Assembly: GCF_001886195.1 (NCBI RefSeq)
Contig: NZ_JXLB01000008.1
Span: forward strand, 59,820-123,819
DNA from: Enterococcus ratti
GTDB taxonomy: Bacteria; Bacillota; Bacilli; Lactobacillales; Enterococcaceae
Direction: 5' to 3'
Length of the DNA: 64,000 bases
Numbering within the stretch: the first letter of the stretch is position 1; each line of letters opens with the position of its first letter. Under the pieces are notes generated by a model. That model was not told where the DNA came from. It searched no databases and saw only the letters and a program-made list of their open reading frames with translations. This document shows positions 46,603-56,042 of this stretch, piece after piece. The translations under genes were made by a program, and so were the position numbers.

Positions 46603-47799
46603 ATGGAAAAAAAAATAAATGCTTTGAAGAGTAATCGCGATAATCGAATCGATTATGGTGTGATATTACCAGTCTTTTTATTATGTTTAATTGGTTTGCT
46701 TTCATTATATGTTGCGCTTAGTCATGATCCCAATCATCCTTCCGTGTTAAGAGGTGTAGGAATGCAGGCGGTTTGGTACTTAGTTGGTTCGGCTGCTATT
46801 ATTGTCATTATGCACTTAAATTCGAAATGGATTTGGAAACTAACGCCTTATCTTTACGGTTTGGGATTAGTTGTTATGGGATTGTTGTTAAAATTTTATG
46901 ATCGCAACCTTGCAGCGTCTACCGGGTCAAAAAACTGGTTCAGTTTTGGTTCTTTTACATTTCAACCAGCTGAGTTGATGAAAATTGCATATATTTTAAT
47001 GATGGCACTGATTGTTACAAAACATAATACTCAATTGAAAGAACGTACAGTGAAATCAGATTTTTGGTTGATTGCTAAATTGTTGATTGTTACTTTGCCG
47101 GTTTTGGCTTTGATTATGGCGCAAGATGATTTTGGAACGATGTTGGTCTTTTTAGCTATTTTTGGTGGAGTGTTCTTGATGTCAGGTATTTCTTGGCGAA
47201 TTATCGTACCTGTTATTGTTTTTGCAGTTGTCATAGGTGCTGGTACGATCTTTTTGGTTACAACGGAAGGTGGCCGAGATTTACTTTATAAAGTAGGCTT
47301 TAAGTCTTATCAGTTTGCCCGAATTGATTCTTGGCTTGATCCTTTCCATGATGCAACAGGTAGGAGTTATCAACCCGCACAAGGGCTATTAGCTATTGGA
47401 ACGGGCGGATTATTTGGTAAAGGGTTTAATGTGAGTAATATTTATGTTCCAGTACGAGAATCCGACATGATTTTCACGGTTATCGGCGAGAATTTTGGAT
47501 TTATCGGAGGTGCATTTGTTATTTTCTTGTATTTTATTTTGATTTATCGGATGATACGTGTCTGCTTTGATACAAATAATGAATTTTATGCTTATATTGC
47601 CAGTGGATTAATCATGATGCTTTTATTCCATGTGTTTGAAAATATTGGGGCAAACATTGGACTATTGCCATTAACAGGCATCCCGCTTCCTTTTATTAGT
47701 CAAGGAGGTTCATCTATTTTGGGGAATATGATCGGTGTGGGGCTAATTCTATCCATGAGGTATCAAAATGAAGCACCGGAAAAAATTTCTAGGAGGTAA
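46603..47799 (+). CDS. rodA: Rod-shape/cell-wall elongation glycosyltransferase RodA (SEDS family)
   Basis: This SEDS peptidoglycan polymerase, 398 residues with about ten membrane segments, acts with a class B PBP. Typical motifs are GSKNWFSFGSFTFQPAELMKI near 108-128, DDFGTMLVF near 172 and the C-terminal LLPLTGIPLPFISQGGSSIL. The catalytic Asp of SEDS proteins corresponds to the one in the extracellular loop after ...DSWLDPF. In a coccus it most likely serves peripheral wall growth; FtsW is a less likely identity given the gene order. Confidence 0.88.
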   Translation: MEKKINALKSNRDNRIDYGVILPVFLLCLIGLLSLYVALSHDPNHPSVLRGVGMQAVWYLVGSAAIIVIMHLNSKWIWKLTPYLYGLGLVVMGLLLKFYDRNLAASTGSKNWFSFGSFTFQPAELMKIAYILMMALIVTKHNTQLKERTVKSDFWLIAKLLIVTLPVLALIMAQDDFGTMLVFLAIFGGVFLMSGISWRIIVPVIVFAVVIGAGTIFLVTTEGGRDLLYKVGFKSYQFARIDSWLDPFHDATGRSYQPAQGLLAIGTGGLFGKGFNVSNIYVPVRESDMIFTVIGENFGFIGGAFVIFLYFILIYRMIRVCFDTNNEFYAYIASGLIMMLLFHVFENIGANIGLLPLTGIPLPFISQGGSSILGNMIGVGLILSMRYQNEAPEKISRR

Positions 47800-47804
47800 C
47801 ATCG

Positions 47805-48161
47805 TTGTATCATTTTTATTGGTATCCTAAATGTTCCACTTGTAAAAAAGCCAAAGCTTGGCTAGAAGAACATCATATTGATTATCAAGCAATTGATATG
47901 ATTACTTATCCGCCAAGTGCAGAAACGCTCGAAAAATGGTTGACGTACAATACATTTCCTATGCGTCGTTTATTTAATACGAGTGGGATGCAATATCGAG
48001 AGTTAGGGTTGAAAAATCAATTGAATCATTTCTCTATCTCTGAAGTCAGCCATGTTCTTTCAAGTGATGGCATGTTAATTAAACGACCACTAATTGTCAA
48101 AGATAAACAACTTGTCGCAGTTGGTTTTAATGAAAAAATATATGAAGGAGTATTGATATAA
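47805..48161 (+). CDS. ArsC/Spx-family protein
   Basis: The 118-residue thioredoxin-fold protein has CSTCKKAKAWLEEH with Cys10 and Cys13 and the RRLFNTSGMQYRELGLK and MLIKRPLIV blocks of the YffB/ArsC/Spx group. The start is TTG 47805, seven nucleotides after AGGAGGT. True Spx proteins (about 131 residues) bind RNA polymerase. This one is shorter, sits next to a GcvH-like gene, and may instead be a glutaredoxin-like reductase. It is cotranscribed with the next gene (1-nt gap). Confidence 0.8.
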   Translation: MYHFYWYPKCSTCKKAKAWLEEHHIDYQAIDMITYPPSAETLEKWLTYNTFPMRRLFNTSGMQYRELGLKNQLNHFSISEVSHVLSSDGMLIKRPLIVKDKQLVAVGFNEKIYEGVLI

Positions 48162-48162
48162 G

Positions 48163-48501
48163 ATGGCTGGGAAACATTTAAAGAAAAAAGAGAATCTATG
48201 GATTTTATTTAATGGTAAAGAATATTGTGTTGGTTTAACCAGTGAAGCACAAGAAGAATTAGGAACGATTACTTTTGCTAGTTTGCCAAAGGTAGGTCAA
48301 GTATATCAAAGTGGTGAACCATTAATTGAAGTAGAAGCAGAAAAAGCAGTTAACGAGTTTGCTAGCCCATTAAGCGGTACGGTATCTTCAATCAATGAAA
48401 AGATTAATAAAGATGTCTGCGTGCTAAACGACCAAGATGAAATGAATGCTTGGATCTTAAGTTTTAAAGACGTAGACCCAGAAGAATTTGCAAAATTATA
48501 A
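48163..48501 (+). CDS. GcvH-like lipoyl carrier protein
   Basis: The 112-residue protein has the H-protein fold with the likely lipoylated Lys61 in EVEAEKAVNEFASPLSG, where classical GcvH has ESVKAxSDxxSPxSG. No other glycine-cleavage genes are in the window. Firmicutes lacking the full glycine cleavage system often keep a GcvH or GcvH-like protein as an intermediate in lipoate transfer, which is the likely role here. It follows the ArsC/Spx-like gene directly. Confidence 0.85.
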   Translation: MAGKHLKKKENLWILFNGKEYCVGLTSEAQEELGTITFASLPKVGQVYQSGEPLIEVEAEKAVNEFASPLSGTVSSINEKINKDVCVLNDQDEMNAWILSFKDVDPEEFAKL

Positions 48502-48544
48502 GGTGAAAATTGTCTGAAAATTTTAAGAAGCAATGAGTAAATTG

Positions 48545-48573
48545 TTGACACGTTATTTATCAACTGCTATAAT
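48545..48573 (+). promoter_or_regulatory. Consensus sigma-A promoter of the T-box/metNIQ transcript
   Basis: TTGACA at 48545-48550 and TATAAT at 48568-48573 are both perfect hexamers separated by 17 nt. Transcription would begin near 48580, just before the T-box leader. Confidence 0.88.
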
Positions 48574-48589
48574 CATACCAATCATAATT

Positions 48590-48878
48590 AAAGCTTTGAA
48601 AAGAAGAGTACATGTCACGGACGTTTAAAGAGAGCCCTGTTTGCTGAAAAAGGGTAATGAAAATGAGATGGAAGATGGTCTTAGAGCAGAGTAAGTGAGC
48701 CATGGCAAACTTGCTACGGGCGTGCCCGTTACAGCACAACAGTATACGTAAAGATTCTTTTAAAATCTTAATCAAGTACTGGTAGAGGCTGTTGTTGTGA
48801 AATAGCAGCAAATCAAGGTGGTAACACGGAGGTTTAAGCTTTCGTCCTTTTGCTAAAGCAAGGGACGAAAGTTTTTTT
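48590..48878 (+). ncRNA. T-box riboswitch leader, probably methionine-specific
   Basis: A stem I region with the AGAGAGCCCTG...GCTGAAAAAGGG arrangement is followed by ATG triplets in the specifier region near 48657-48673. The T-box AAGGTGGTAACACGG lies at 48815-48829. The competing terminator CTTTCGTCC/GGGACGAAAG has its T-run at 48872-48878. Uncharged tRNA would pair with the T-box and prevent termination. Met specificity is supported by the ATG codons and by metNIQ downstream, but the exact specifier is not settled by eye. Confidence 0.88.
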
Positions 48879-48912
48879 GTATTTTAAAAACAAAAAGAAA
48901 GATGTGAGCGCT

Positions 48913-49947
48913 ATGTCATTGATCCAATTAACTAATGTCAAGAAAACATTTAATGGAAAAAATGGAACGATCCAAGCGGTAAATGATGTTTCATTGCACG
49001 TTGAAAAAGGAGATATTTACGGAATTATCGGTTATTCCGGTGCAGGAAAAAGTACGCTCGTGCGGTTATTAAATGGTTTGGAGCTGCCAACAAGCGGAAC
49101 AGTCATTATCAATGACCAAGAAATTACAAAATTAAAAAATAAAGAATTAAGAAAGTTTCGAAAAAAAATTGGCATGATTTTTCAACATTTTAATCTATTG
49201 TGGTCAAGAACCGTTTTAGAAAATATTGAACTTCCTTTAGAGCTAACAGGGATGCCAAAAGCTAAACGTCAAGAACGAGCTAGAGAATTGTTAAGGCTAG
49301 TAGGATTAGAAGGAAGAGGCGATGCGTATCCTTCACAGTTATCGGGCGGACAAAAACAAAGAGTTGGAATTGCCCGTGCATTAGCAAATGATCCCGAAAT
49401 TTTGCTTTGTGACGAAGCAACAAGTGCGCTAGACCCACAAACAACGGAAGAAGTATTGGAATTATTGGCAGCAATCAATAAAAAGTTAAAGTTAACAATT
49501 GTGTTGATCACTCATGAGATGAATGTTATTCGCAAAATTTGTAACAAAGTTGCTGTAATAGAACGGGGAACGGTCGTGGAAAAAGGTGATGTGTTAAAAG
49601 TGTTCAAACATCCCCAACAAGAAGTAACGAAACGATTTGTTCAACAAGACATTGAACCAGAAGCAGATTCTACAGAGCTGTTGGCAGAATTGATTAAAGA
49701 AAATCCCAACGGACGGTTAGTTACATTAGTATTCAATGAAAAAAATGCAAACGAACCAGTAATTTCACAAGCTATTCGTCAATACAACGTAGATATTAAT
49801 GTTGTTTATGGAAAAATTAAACAAACGGCAGAAGGTTCTTTTGGTTCTTTGACGACTTTAATGACCGGAAAAGAAAAAGAACTGGATCAAGCAGAAAGTT
49901 TCCTAAAAAAACAAGGTGTAGGAGTGGAGGTGATCTATTGTGGATAA
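48913..49947 (+). CDS. metN: Methionine ABC transporter ATP-binding protein
   Basis: The 344-residue ATPase has Walker A GYSGAGKSTL, signature LSGGQKQRVGIARAL and Walker B LLCDEATSALD. A C-terminal ACT-like NIL domain (about 270-344) senses methionine in MetN proteins. I start it at ATG 48913 (MSLIQLTNVKK); the frame runs back into the leader to 48850. The ribosome site is weak (AAAGATGTGAG). It overlaps metI by 8 nt. Confidence 0.93.
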   Translation: MSLIQLTNVKKTFNGKNGTIQAVNDVSLHVEKGDIYGIIGYSGAGKSTLVRLLNGLELPTSGTVIINDQEITKLKNKELRKFRKKIGMIFQHFNLLWSRTVLENIELPLELTGMPKAKRQERARELLRLVGLEGRGDAYPSQLSGGQKQRVGIARALANDPEILLCDEATSALDPQTTEEVLELLAAINKKLKLTIVLITHEMNVIRKICNKVAVIERGTVVEKGDVLKVFKHPQQEVTKRFVQQDIEPEADSTELLAELIKENPNGRLVTLVFNEKNANEPVISQAIRQYNVDINVVYGKIKQTAEGSFGSLTTLMTGKEKELDQAESFLKKQGVGVEVIYCG

Positions 49948-50626
49948 AAGTTTTGCTAAAACGTATTTAGACTTTAGTCAAATTAACTTGGAGACGATGA
50001 AAAAGGCGTTGATGGATACACTTTACATGACGATTATTTCCATGATATTAGTCACAATCATCGGATTGGTGCTTGGGCTGATCCTTTATTCCATTGGTCG
50101 TAAAAATAAACCATATGCGCGCATTATTTACGGAATTGTTTCGGTTATCAGTAACGTTTTTCGTTCCACGCCTTTTATGATTTTAATGGTTTTGATCATT
50201 CCATTTACAAAAGCAATCGTGGGAACAATGCTAGGAGCTCAAGCTGCAATTCCTGCTTTAGTTCTATCAGCTGCCCCTTTTTATGCGCGCTTAGTTGAAA
50301 TTGCTTTTCGTGAAGTTAATCCGGGGGTTTTAGAAGCAGCGGATGCTATGGGAGCAAGTTACTGGGAAATTATTTGGAAAGTTTTAATTCCAGAAAGTGT
50401 ACCTGCACTGATTTCAGGTTTAACCGTTACAACCATTTCAATGATAGGCTTTACTGCCATGGCAGGAGCAATCGGTGCGGGCGGTCTAGGTGGTCTTGCT
50501 TGGCAAGAAGGTTATCAACGAGGAAATCTTACGGTGACGTTTGTGGCCACTTTAGTGATATTAGTGATTGTCTTTATTGTTCAAGGAATTGGCGATTTCT
50601 TAACGAAGAAAACAGATAAAAGATAA
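49940..50626 (+). CDS. metI: Methionine ABC transporter permease
   Basis: The 228-residue permease has five membrane segments and the EAA loop EAADAMGASYWEIIWKVLIP. The start is GTG 49940 after GGAGTGGAGG, inside the end of metN. The sequence GAGGLGGLAWQEGYQRGN near the C terminus is typical of MetI. Confidence 0.93.
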   Translation: MDKSFAKTYLDFSQINLETMKKALMDTLYMTIISMILVTIIGLVLGLILYSIGRKNKPYARIIYGIVSVISNVFRSTPFMILMVLIIPFTKAIVGTMLGAQAAIPALVLSAAPFYARLVEIAFREVNPGVLEAADAMGASYWEIIWKVLIPESVPALISGLTVTTISMIGFTAMAGAIGAGGLGGLAWQEGYQRGNLTVTFVATLVILVIVFIVQGIGDFLTKKTDKR

Positions 50627-50649
50627 GAAGATGTAGGAGGACGAAAGAG

Positions 50650-51495
50650 ATGAAAAAGAAAATTTGGGGTTTAGTGGCTGTTGGATTGTTGACGATTGGC
50701 TTAGCGGCTTGTGGAAATAGCAACACCAACAAAAATGCTTCAAGCAATGATGATACTACTTTAAAAGTGGGGGCTTCACCAACTCCCCATGCAGAAATTT
50801 TAGAACACGTGCAGCCTTTATTAAAAGATGAAGGAATCAATTTAGAAATTGTAAAATTTGATGATTATGTATTACCTAATCAATCGTTGGCAGAAGGAGA
50901 TATCGATGCGAATTATTTCCAGCATATTCCTTATCTAAATAAAGAAATAAAAGACAAAGACTATGATTTTGTCAATGCTGGTGCGATTCATATTGAACCA
51001 ATGGGATTATATTCAAAGAAACTCAAAAATATTTCAGACTTAAAGAATGGTGCCACGGTGATTACTTCAAATTCAGAATCTGACTGGGGACGCATTATTA
51101 CTATCTTGCAAGAGGCAGGATTAGTTAAAGTAAAAGATGGGGTGGATTTAGAAACAGCAACATTTGATGACATTGTTGAAAATCCTAAAAAACTAAAATT
51201 TAATCACTCAATTGATCCTTCCTTACTCGCTTCTACTTATCAAAATGATGAAGGGGATCTTGTAGCTATCAATGCGAACTTTGCTTATGGAGCTGGTTTA
51301 AATCCATTAAAAGATGCGGTTTTATTAGAAAAGGATGATTCACCGTACGTAAATATTCTTGTGACACGAAAAGGTGAAGAAAATAATCAGAAAATCAAAA
51401 AATTGCAGGAAGTCTTACACCGTAAAGACGTTCAAAACTGGATCAAAGATAAATGGGGCGGCTCTGTGAAACCAGTAGATGTGGATGTAAAATAA
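50650..51495 (+). CDS. metQ: Methionine-binding lipoprotein
   Basis: The 281-residue NlpA/MetQ lipoprotein has signal peptide lipobox LAAC with Cys21. The mature part has KVGASPTPHAEIL near 40, NYFQHIPYLN near 91 and AIHIEPMGLYSKKLKN near 113, all standard for MetQ. It captures D/L-methionine outside the membrane for MetNI. It follows metI by 23 nt, with a TAGGAGG site. Confidence 0.94.
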   Translation: MKKKIWGLVAVGLLTIGLAACGNSNTNKNASSNDDTTLKVGASPTPHAEILEHVQPLLKDEGINLEIVKFDDYVLPNQSLAEGDIDANYFQHIPYLNKEIKDKDYDFVNAGAIHIEPMGLYSKKLKNISDLKNGATVITSNSESDWGRIITILQEAGLVKVKDGVDLETATFDDIVENPKKLKFNHSIDPSLLASTYQNDEGDLVAINANFAYGAGLNPLKDAVLLEKDDSPYVNILVTRKGEENNQKIKKLQEVLHRKDVQNWIKDKWGGSVKPVDVDVK

Positions 51496-51876
51496 GCAAT
51501 GGTTGTCTTTTATTTAAGGTACAGAAAATTTTAGTAAACCAATTTTTTCTATAGATGGTGTATAAATGAAGCTGGAAATTTTTATCAATTATTGCTATCA
51601 ATTCTGTCTTTTAAAAAGACATTGTTCCTAATTAAAAAAGTAAGATGATCGTTGGAATTTATTCTGATGTTTGTCTTACTTTTTTGTCTTTAAAAAGTAA
51701 GTAGGAGACAAAAGTGTTTTTTCTCTTCATTAAATAAGGATGAAACGCCAGTGTTTTGGAAATTTTATCAAAATCCACAATAAAAGGTTAAACACTTTTG
51801 TCCTGCTCACTTCTAGGGTGTTTTTCAGGAAAAAGCTAATGAATTTTATTAAGAAAGTTTTTTTTGCTTTGGATTT
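51496..51876. other. metQ-malY gap: terminator and repeat copy C
   Basis: It has no gene. AAAAAAGTAAGA near 51634-51645 pairs with TCTTACTTTTTT near 51674-51685, forming a terminator for metNIQ. Immediately after, AAGTAAGTAGGAGACAAAAG plus TGTTT (from 51695) forms an inverted pair with AAACACTTTTGTCCTGCTCACTT ending near 51812. This is related to the repeat family at 23.4 and 62.7 kb. Confidence 0.6.
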
Positions 51877-53064
51877 TTAATGAAATCCTTCATTCTCCTT
51901 AATGGATTTAATTCCCTTTAACATACGATTTAATCCGTCTTCAAGCTTTGAAATAGGGCAACCAATGTTTAATCGTAAAAATTGAGCACCATTTCCTCCA
52001 TAAATAGTACCGTCCATAATAGCTACTTTCCCGGTAGAAACCAATTTTTTCTGTAAAATAGATATATCTGAAACTATTTCAGATATATCCAGCCACATTA
52101 AATAAGTTGCTTCACGATCAACGATTTTTATACGAGGCAAATTTTTTTGAATAAATGTTTTGACATATTGCTGATTTTTTTCTAAATACTGGTTTAATTC
52201 ATCTACCCAATAAGCGCAATGTTGATAAGCACTCATAGTAGCTAACATGCCAAAAATATTTGGTGAAGATAGTCCGTCTGCATTTTTTAATTTTTGATGA
52301 AAAGCTTTTCTCAGTTGAAGATTTGGGATGAGTGTATAAGCAAAAGATAAGCTAGGAAAATTAAACGTTTTTGTTCCACTAGTGATAACTGCCGTTTTTT
52401 CGTAATGAAAACTAGTGGCTGGTAAATGTCTTTGTCCTTTACTTAAAATGTCCATGTGAATTTCATCTGATAGTAAAAATACAGTATATTTTTGACATAG
52501 CGCAACAATCTTTTCTAGCTCTTGTTGTGACCATGCTCTGCCGGTTGGATTATGTGGAGAGCAAAGCAGAAGGAGTTTATTTTCTGGTTGAGCTAATTGT
52601 TTTTCTAGATTAATAAAATCAATAGAGTAACAATTATTTTCGTAAATTAGTTGGTTTTCTACTACTTGTCGTCCGTTGTCTTGAATGACCTTAAAAAAAG
52701 CATCATAAGCAGGTGTCTGTAAGACCACCCCCTCACCTTTTTTAGAGAGCAATTGAATAAAAGCAGATGCTGCATAGATTACGGTAGGAGTGTACATGAT
52801 CCATTCTTTCTCAATAATGGCATCAAAACGTATTTGATACCATTGCTGAATGGCTTTTTTTAATTCGTCATAATTCCAGCGTGTGTAACCAAAAATTGGA
52901 TGTTTCATTCTTTTTGTTAAGGTTTCTAGCACTTCATTTGGAACCATAAAGTCTGTATCTGAAATAGTGAAAGGAAGTAAGTCGTCTTCTCCAAAACGAT
53001 CTTTTACGAAGTCCCATTGTGTACAATAAGTGTCTTTTCTATCAATTACCGTATCAAATAACAT
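51877..53064 (-). CDS. malY: MalY/PatB-type PLP-dependent C-S lyase (aminotransferase class I fold)
   Basis: The 395-residue PLP enzyme has the MalY opening DLLPFTISDTDFMVPNEVLETL and the hinge GYTRWNYDELKKAIQQWY. The region LLCSPHNPTGRAWSQQEL is near 166-183 and the PLP lysine lies in TSGTKTFNFPSL. Members cleave cystathionine or cysteine to pyruvate, ammonia and a thiol. It is 17 nt after the PTS gene, the same pairing as malX-malY of E. coli, and is probably in one operon with it. Confidence 0.87.
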   Translation of the reverse strand: MLFDTVIDRKDTYCTQWDFVKDRFGEDDLLPFTISDTDFMVPNEVLETLTKRMKHPIFGYTRWNYDELKKAIQQWYQIRFDAIIEKEWIMYTPTVIYAASAFIQLLSKKGEGVVLQTPAYDAFFKVIQDNGRQVVENQLIYENNCYSIDFINLEKQLAQPENKLLLLCSPHNPTGRAWSQQELEKIVALCQKYTVFLLSDEIHMDILSKGQRHLPATSFHYEKTAVITSGTKTFNFPSLSFAYTLIPNLQLRKAFHQKLKNADGLSSPNIFGMLATMSAYQHCAYWVDELNQYLEKNQQYVKTFIQKNLPRIKIVDREATYLMWLDISEIVSDISILQKKLVSTGKVAIMDGTIYGGNGAQFLRLNIGCPISKLEDGLNRMLKGIKSIKENEGFH

Positions 53065-53081
53065 TATTTTTATCCACCTTT

Positions 53082-54632
53082 TTATTCTAAAATCAAATCA
53101 AGTTGATTGCGAACGGTTGTAACTTTTGTTCCAATGATTACCTGTACGTTTTGACGATCAAGATGAACGACACCTAATGCGCCCAGTTGTTTCAACTTTT
53201 CATCATCCACTTGATTTGCGTCCGCTAAAACTAGCCGTAAACGTGTAATACAATTATCTAATGATTGAATATTCTCTTTTCCACCAAGTGCTGCTAAAAT
53301 TTCTTTTGCATCGTAGTTGTCAGTTTGTGGCAAACTATTTTCATGATTGGTGCGTTCTTTTTTTTCTCGCCCGGGTGTTTTTAAATCAAATTTTAGAATT
53401 ACTGTTTTGAAAACAAAATAATAAATACCAAACCATAAAATACCTATAATTATTACCCACCACCATTTTGTGGTGTTTCCTTGAAGTAAACCGAAAATAA
53501 TGAGATCTAAAATTCCACCGTCTGTGTTTCCAATAACGACACCGAATAATGCCATGACCATAAAGCCTAAACCAGTCATTCCTACGTGAAACAGCCATAA
53601 TGACGGGCTGATGAATAAGAATAAAAACTCAATTGGTTCTGTAATGCCTGTTATGGTTGTTGCAACTACACCAGAAATTAATAAGCCTTTTATTTTATAA
53701 CGGTTTTGTAATGGTGAGGTATGATACATTGCTAAAGCTGCTGCTGGTAAACCGAAGATAAAAGTAGGCATTTTACCTTGTGATAAAAAAGCAGTAGCAT
53801 GTGCGGAAATAGGTAGATTATTTTGCAGTTCTGCATAAAAAATATTTAATGCACCAAAGATTTCCTTTCCATTAATGACTGTTGCACCACCTGCTTCAGT
53901 AAAGCGGATCATGGAAACTAGAATATGATGTAATCCAAATGGTAAAAGCAGTCGTTCCCCTGAGCCAAATAAAAATGGTCCTAAAATACCGGAACGCTGA
54001 ATAAGCAGGCCGACTGTCGTGATTACGGTCGCAAATAAAGGCCAGATTAATGGAATGATGAGACCAATAATTCCTAAAACAAGTGAGGTAATGATTGGAA
54101 CAAAACGAGTGCCAGAAAAGAATGCGAAACTATCTGGTAATTGAATAGTATAAAACTTATTATGTAATTTGTAAACGATGAGACCTGCAATCATTCCTCC
54201 TAATACCCCCATCTCAATTGTTTGAATTCCAAAAACCATTCCTTGTCCAGCTTCACGTAAATGAGCTGCATCGGCCAAATGATTCGTTGAGATTAAATAA
54301 AAATTGATGGTCAAATTCATTACTGTGTAACCGACAAATCCAGAAAAAGCGGCTATACCTTTTTCTTTATGGACTAAGCCTAAGGGGATTGCCATGGCAA
54401 ACATTACAGGTAAATAAGTAAAAGCAAATCCGCCAATTACTGATAGGAATTGAAAGCTGGTCTTAAGAAGAGGATGATCTAAGAATGGTAAAGTGTTGAG
54501 GATGGACTCACTGGAAAAAGAACTACCTATCCCTAAAAAAATTCCCATAAAAGCTAATAGAGCTACGGGTAACATAAATGTTTTCCCTAAGCCTTGGAAA
54601 AATTCCCATAAACTTATTTTCTTTGGTTTCAT
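53082..54632 (-). CDS. malX: Maltose/glucose-family PTS enzyme IICB (MalX-like)
   Basis: The 516-residue protein has a ten-helix EIIC domain (to about 430) and a C-terminal EIIB domain with the phospho-cysteine in LDNCITRLRL (about 460). EIIC marks include GSGERLLLPFGLHHIL and the ITEPIEFLFLFISP loop. An EIIA domain is absent and must be supplied elsewhere. The actual sugar is uncertain; the group includes glucose, maltose and N-acetylglucosamine carriers. The start at ATG 54632 follows a GGAGA site on the minus strand. Confidence 0.87.
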   Translation of the reverse strand: MKPKKISLWEFFQGLGKTFMLPVALLAFMGIFLGIGSSFSSESILNTLPFLDHPLLKTSFQFLSVIGGFAFTYLPVMFAMAIPLGLVHKEKGIAAFSGFVGYTVMNLTINFYLISTNHLADAAHLREAGQGMVFGIQTIEMGVLGGMIAGLIVYKLHNKFYTIQLPDSFAFFSGTRFVPIITSLVLGIIGLIIPLIWPLFATVITTVGLLIQRSGILGPFLFGSGERLLLPFGLHHILVSMIRFTEAGGATVINGKEIFGALNIFYAELQNNLPISAHATAFLSQGKMPTFIFGLPAAALAMYHTSPLQNRYKIKGLLISGVVATTITGITEPIEFLFLFISPSLWLFHVGMTGLGFMVMALFGVVIGNTDGGILDLIIFGLLQGNTTKWWWVIIIGILWFGIYYFVFKTVILKFDLKTPGREKKERTNHENSLPQTDNYDAKEILAALGGKENIQSLDNCITRLRLVLADANQVDDEKLKQLGALGVVHLDRQNVQVIIGTKVTTVRNQLDLILE

Positions 54633-54818
54633 TTTAATATCTCCATTTCTTTTTTCTCTTTATTATTATCGTATCAAACATGGTTTCTGTTTTTCTGCGA
54701 TAGATTTATTATAGACGGCTCTAAATAGGTAAAAAAGAGGATGTCAACATTTTGTATCCGCTTACATTATCCAGTAATTGGTTACATTGAATTGAAAGAA
54801 ATAGTGCTTATTTTTCTT

Positions 54819-55568
54819 TTATTTGTTCTGCATACATGTGTCAAATAGACAAATACTCGTAAATCTTGAATTTAAGTCTACTCTTTTATGATAGTGAGAA
54901 GTTCCTTTTGCAATTAATGAAATGGTTGATAATTTTTCTAAACTACTACCATTCATTGAAACGATACTAACGATCGGTATTTTTTGTTTGTGAGCGATAT
55001 GTGCATAGGTAAGAATCCCTTTTGTTTCTCCTGTAAAGCTTACAAAAATAGCTAAATCTTTTTGATTTAAGTTAGATATTGCCATTTCTTTTTCATCCCA
55101 ATCTGAGCGAGCAAAGGCTTTTTTTCCTAAAAATGTCAATTTACGTGCAAAATCTATACAAATAGGTAAGCTACCTCCTAATCCAAAAACTTCAATTGTA
55201 TTGGATTGGTCAATCATCGTGATAATTTGTTTTACCTTTTTTTCAGTTAGCTGTTGAAATGTTTCAGTGACATTTGAAATCATTTGACTTGTAATTGTCT
55301 GAAAACTATGGAGATTTGCTTCTTCTTGTTCCATAGGCATGGTTTGATCAATCGCATATTTTAGTTCTTTAAATCCTTGATATCCAAGGTGTTTAGCGGT
55401 ACGTGAAACGGTTGCAGTCGAAACAAATAAATCAGAAGCTACTTCATAAATAGTTTTTCTACCGATAATAGGTAGATGCTCAAATATATAATCAAGTACT
55501 TCATTTTCAACTTTACTTAAAGCAGAACGCTTTTTTTCTAATAAAGAAATTAAACGATTGTTTGACAA
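54819..55568 (-). CDS. RpiR/MurR-family transcriptional regulator
   Basis: The 249-residue protein has an N-terminal HTH_6 domain (IYEVASDLFVSTATVSRTAKHLGYQGF near 40-66) and a sugar-phosphate-binding SIS domain (about 105-240: VFGLGGSLPICIDFARKLTFLG and FVSFTGETKGIL). I start it at TTG 55568, seven nucleotides after AAGGAG; an upstream TTG at 55592 lacks a site. The SIS domain ends abruptly at FDTCMQNK and seems some 15-20 residues shorter than usual. It lies upstream of malXY in the same direction and probably controls it. Confidence 0.83.
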   Translation of the reverse strand: MSNNRLISLLEKKRSALSKVENEVLDYIFEHLPIIGRKTIYEVASDLFVSTATVSRTAKHLGYQGFKELKYAIDQTMPMEQEEANLHSFQTITSQMISNVTETFQQLTEKKVKQIITMIDQSNTIEVFGLGGSLPICIDFARKLTFLGKKAFARSDWDEKEMAISNLNQKDLAIFVSFTGETKGILTYAHIAHKQKIPIVSIVSMNGSSLEKLSTISLIAKGTSHYHKRVDLNSRFTSICLFDTCMQNK

Positions 55569-56042
55569 GCTAGTACTCCTTTCCACACTCAAAAAAGTCT
55601 ACTTTATTATAAGATATGCGTTATTTATAAATATTATTTTTTGATTTCATATTACAAAAAATATAGGGATAAAAGGAAAAAATTAATGGACAAAACATAG
55701 AAATATTGTAAATAATTATACAGGAAAATAAATGGTGAATTATAGGTAAAGTTCACCTAACAGCAATATTTTCAATAAAATAGAAAAACTTTTAGTTATT
55801 AGCTAAAGCTTTAATTAATTGCGCTAGTTCATGAGATTTTATTGTATAAGAAATAATCTTTAGAGAAGGGGATTATAAAAATGATAATTAAGTCTTAGAA
55901 TTATATAAATTATTATTTAATATTTATTATTTAATAGTAATATGTAGGAGACTTTCATTTTTAATCTATGTTCTAACATTGAACTTCATTCTCAATTAGT
56001 CTAAAATGAATGAGAACGAAAGAGAATTTGGAGGGAATGTGC
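55569..56042. other. AT-rich gap before the suf operon
   Basis: It has no gene. It contains the divergent promoters of the RpiR gene (minus) and of suf (plus, listed next). Confidence 0.5.
55979..56007 (+). promoter_or_regulatory. Likely sigma-A promoter of sufCDSUB
   Basis: TTGAAC at 55979-55984 and TAAAAT at 56002-56007 are spaced by 17 nt, 36 nt before the sufC start. The spacer and downstream bases carry CATTCTCA and GAATGAGAA, which could form part of an iron- or redox-regulator site, but no known box is matched. Confidence 0.65.

Noticed and set aside
47805..48161. True Spx global regulator
   Set aside because: It is shorter than Spx and its blocks fit the wider ArsC/YffB group; RNA-polymerase binding cannot be claimed.
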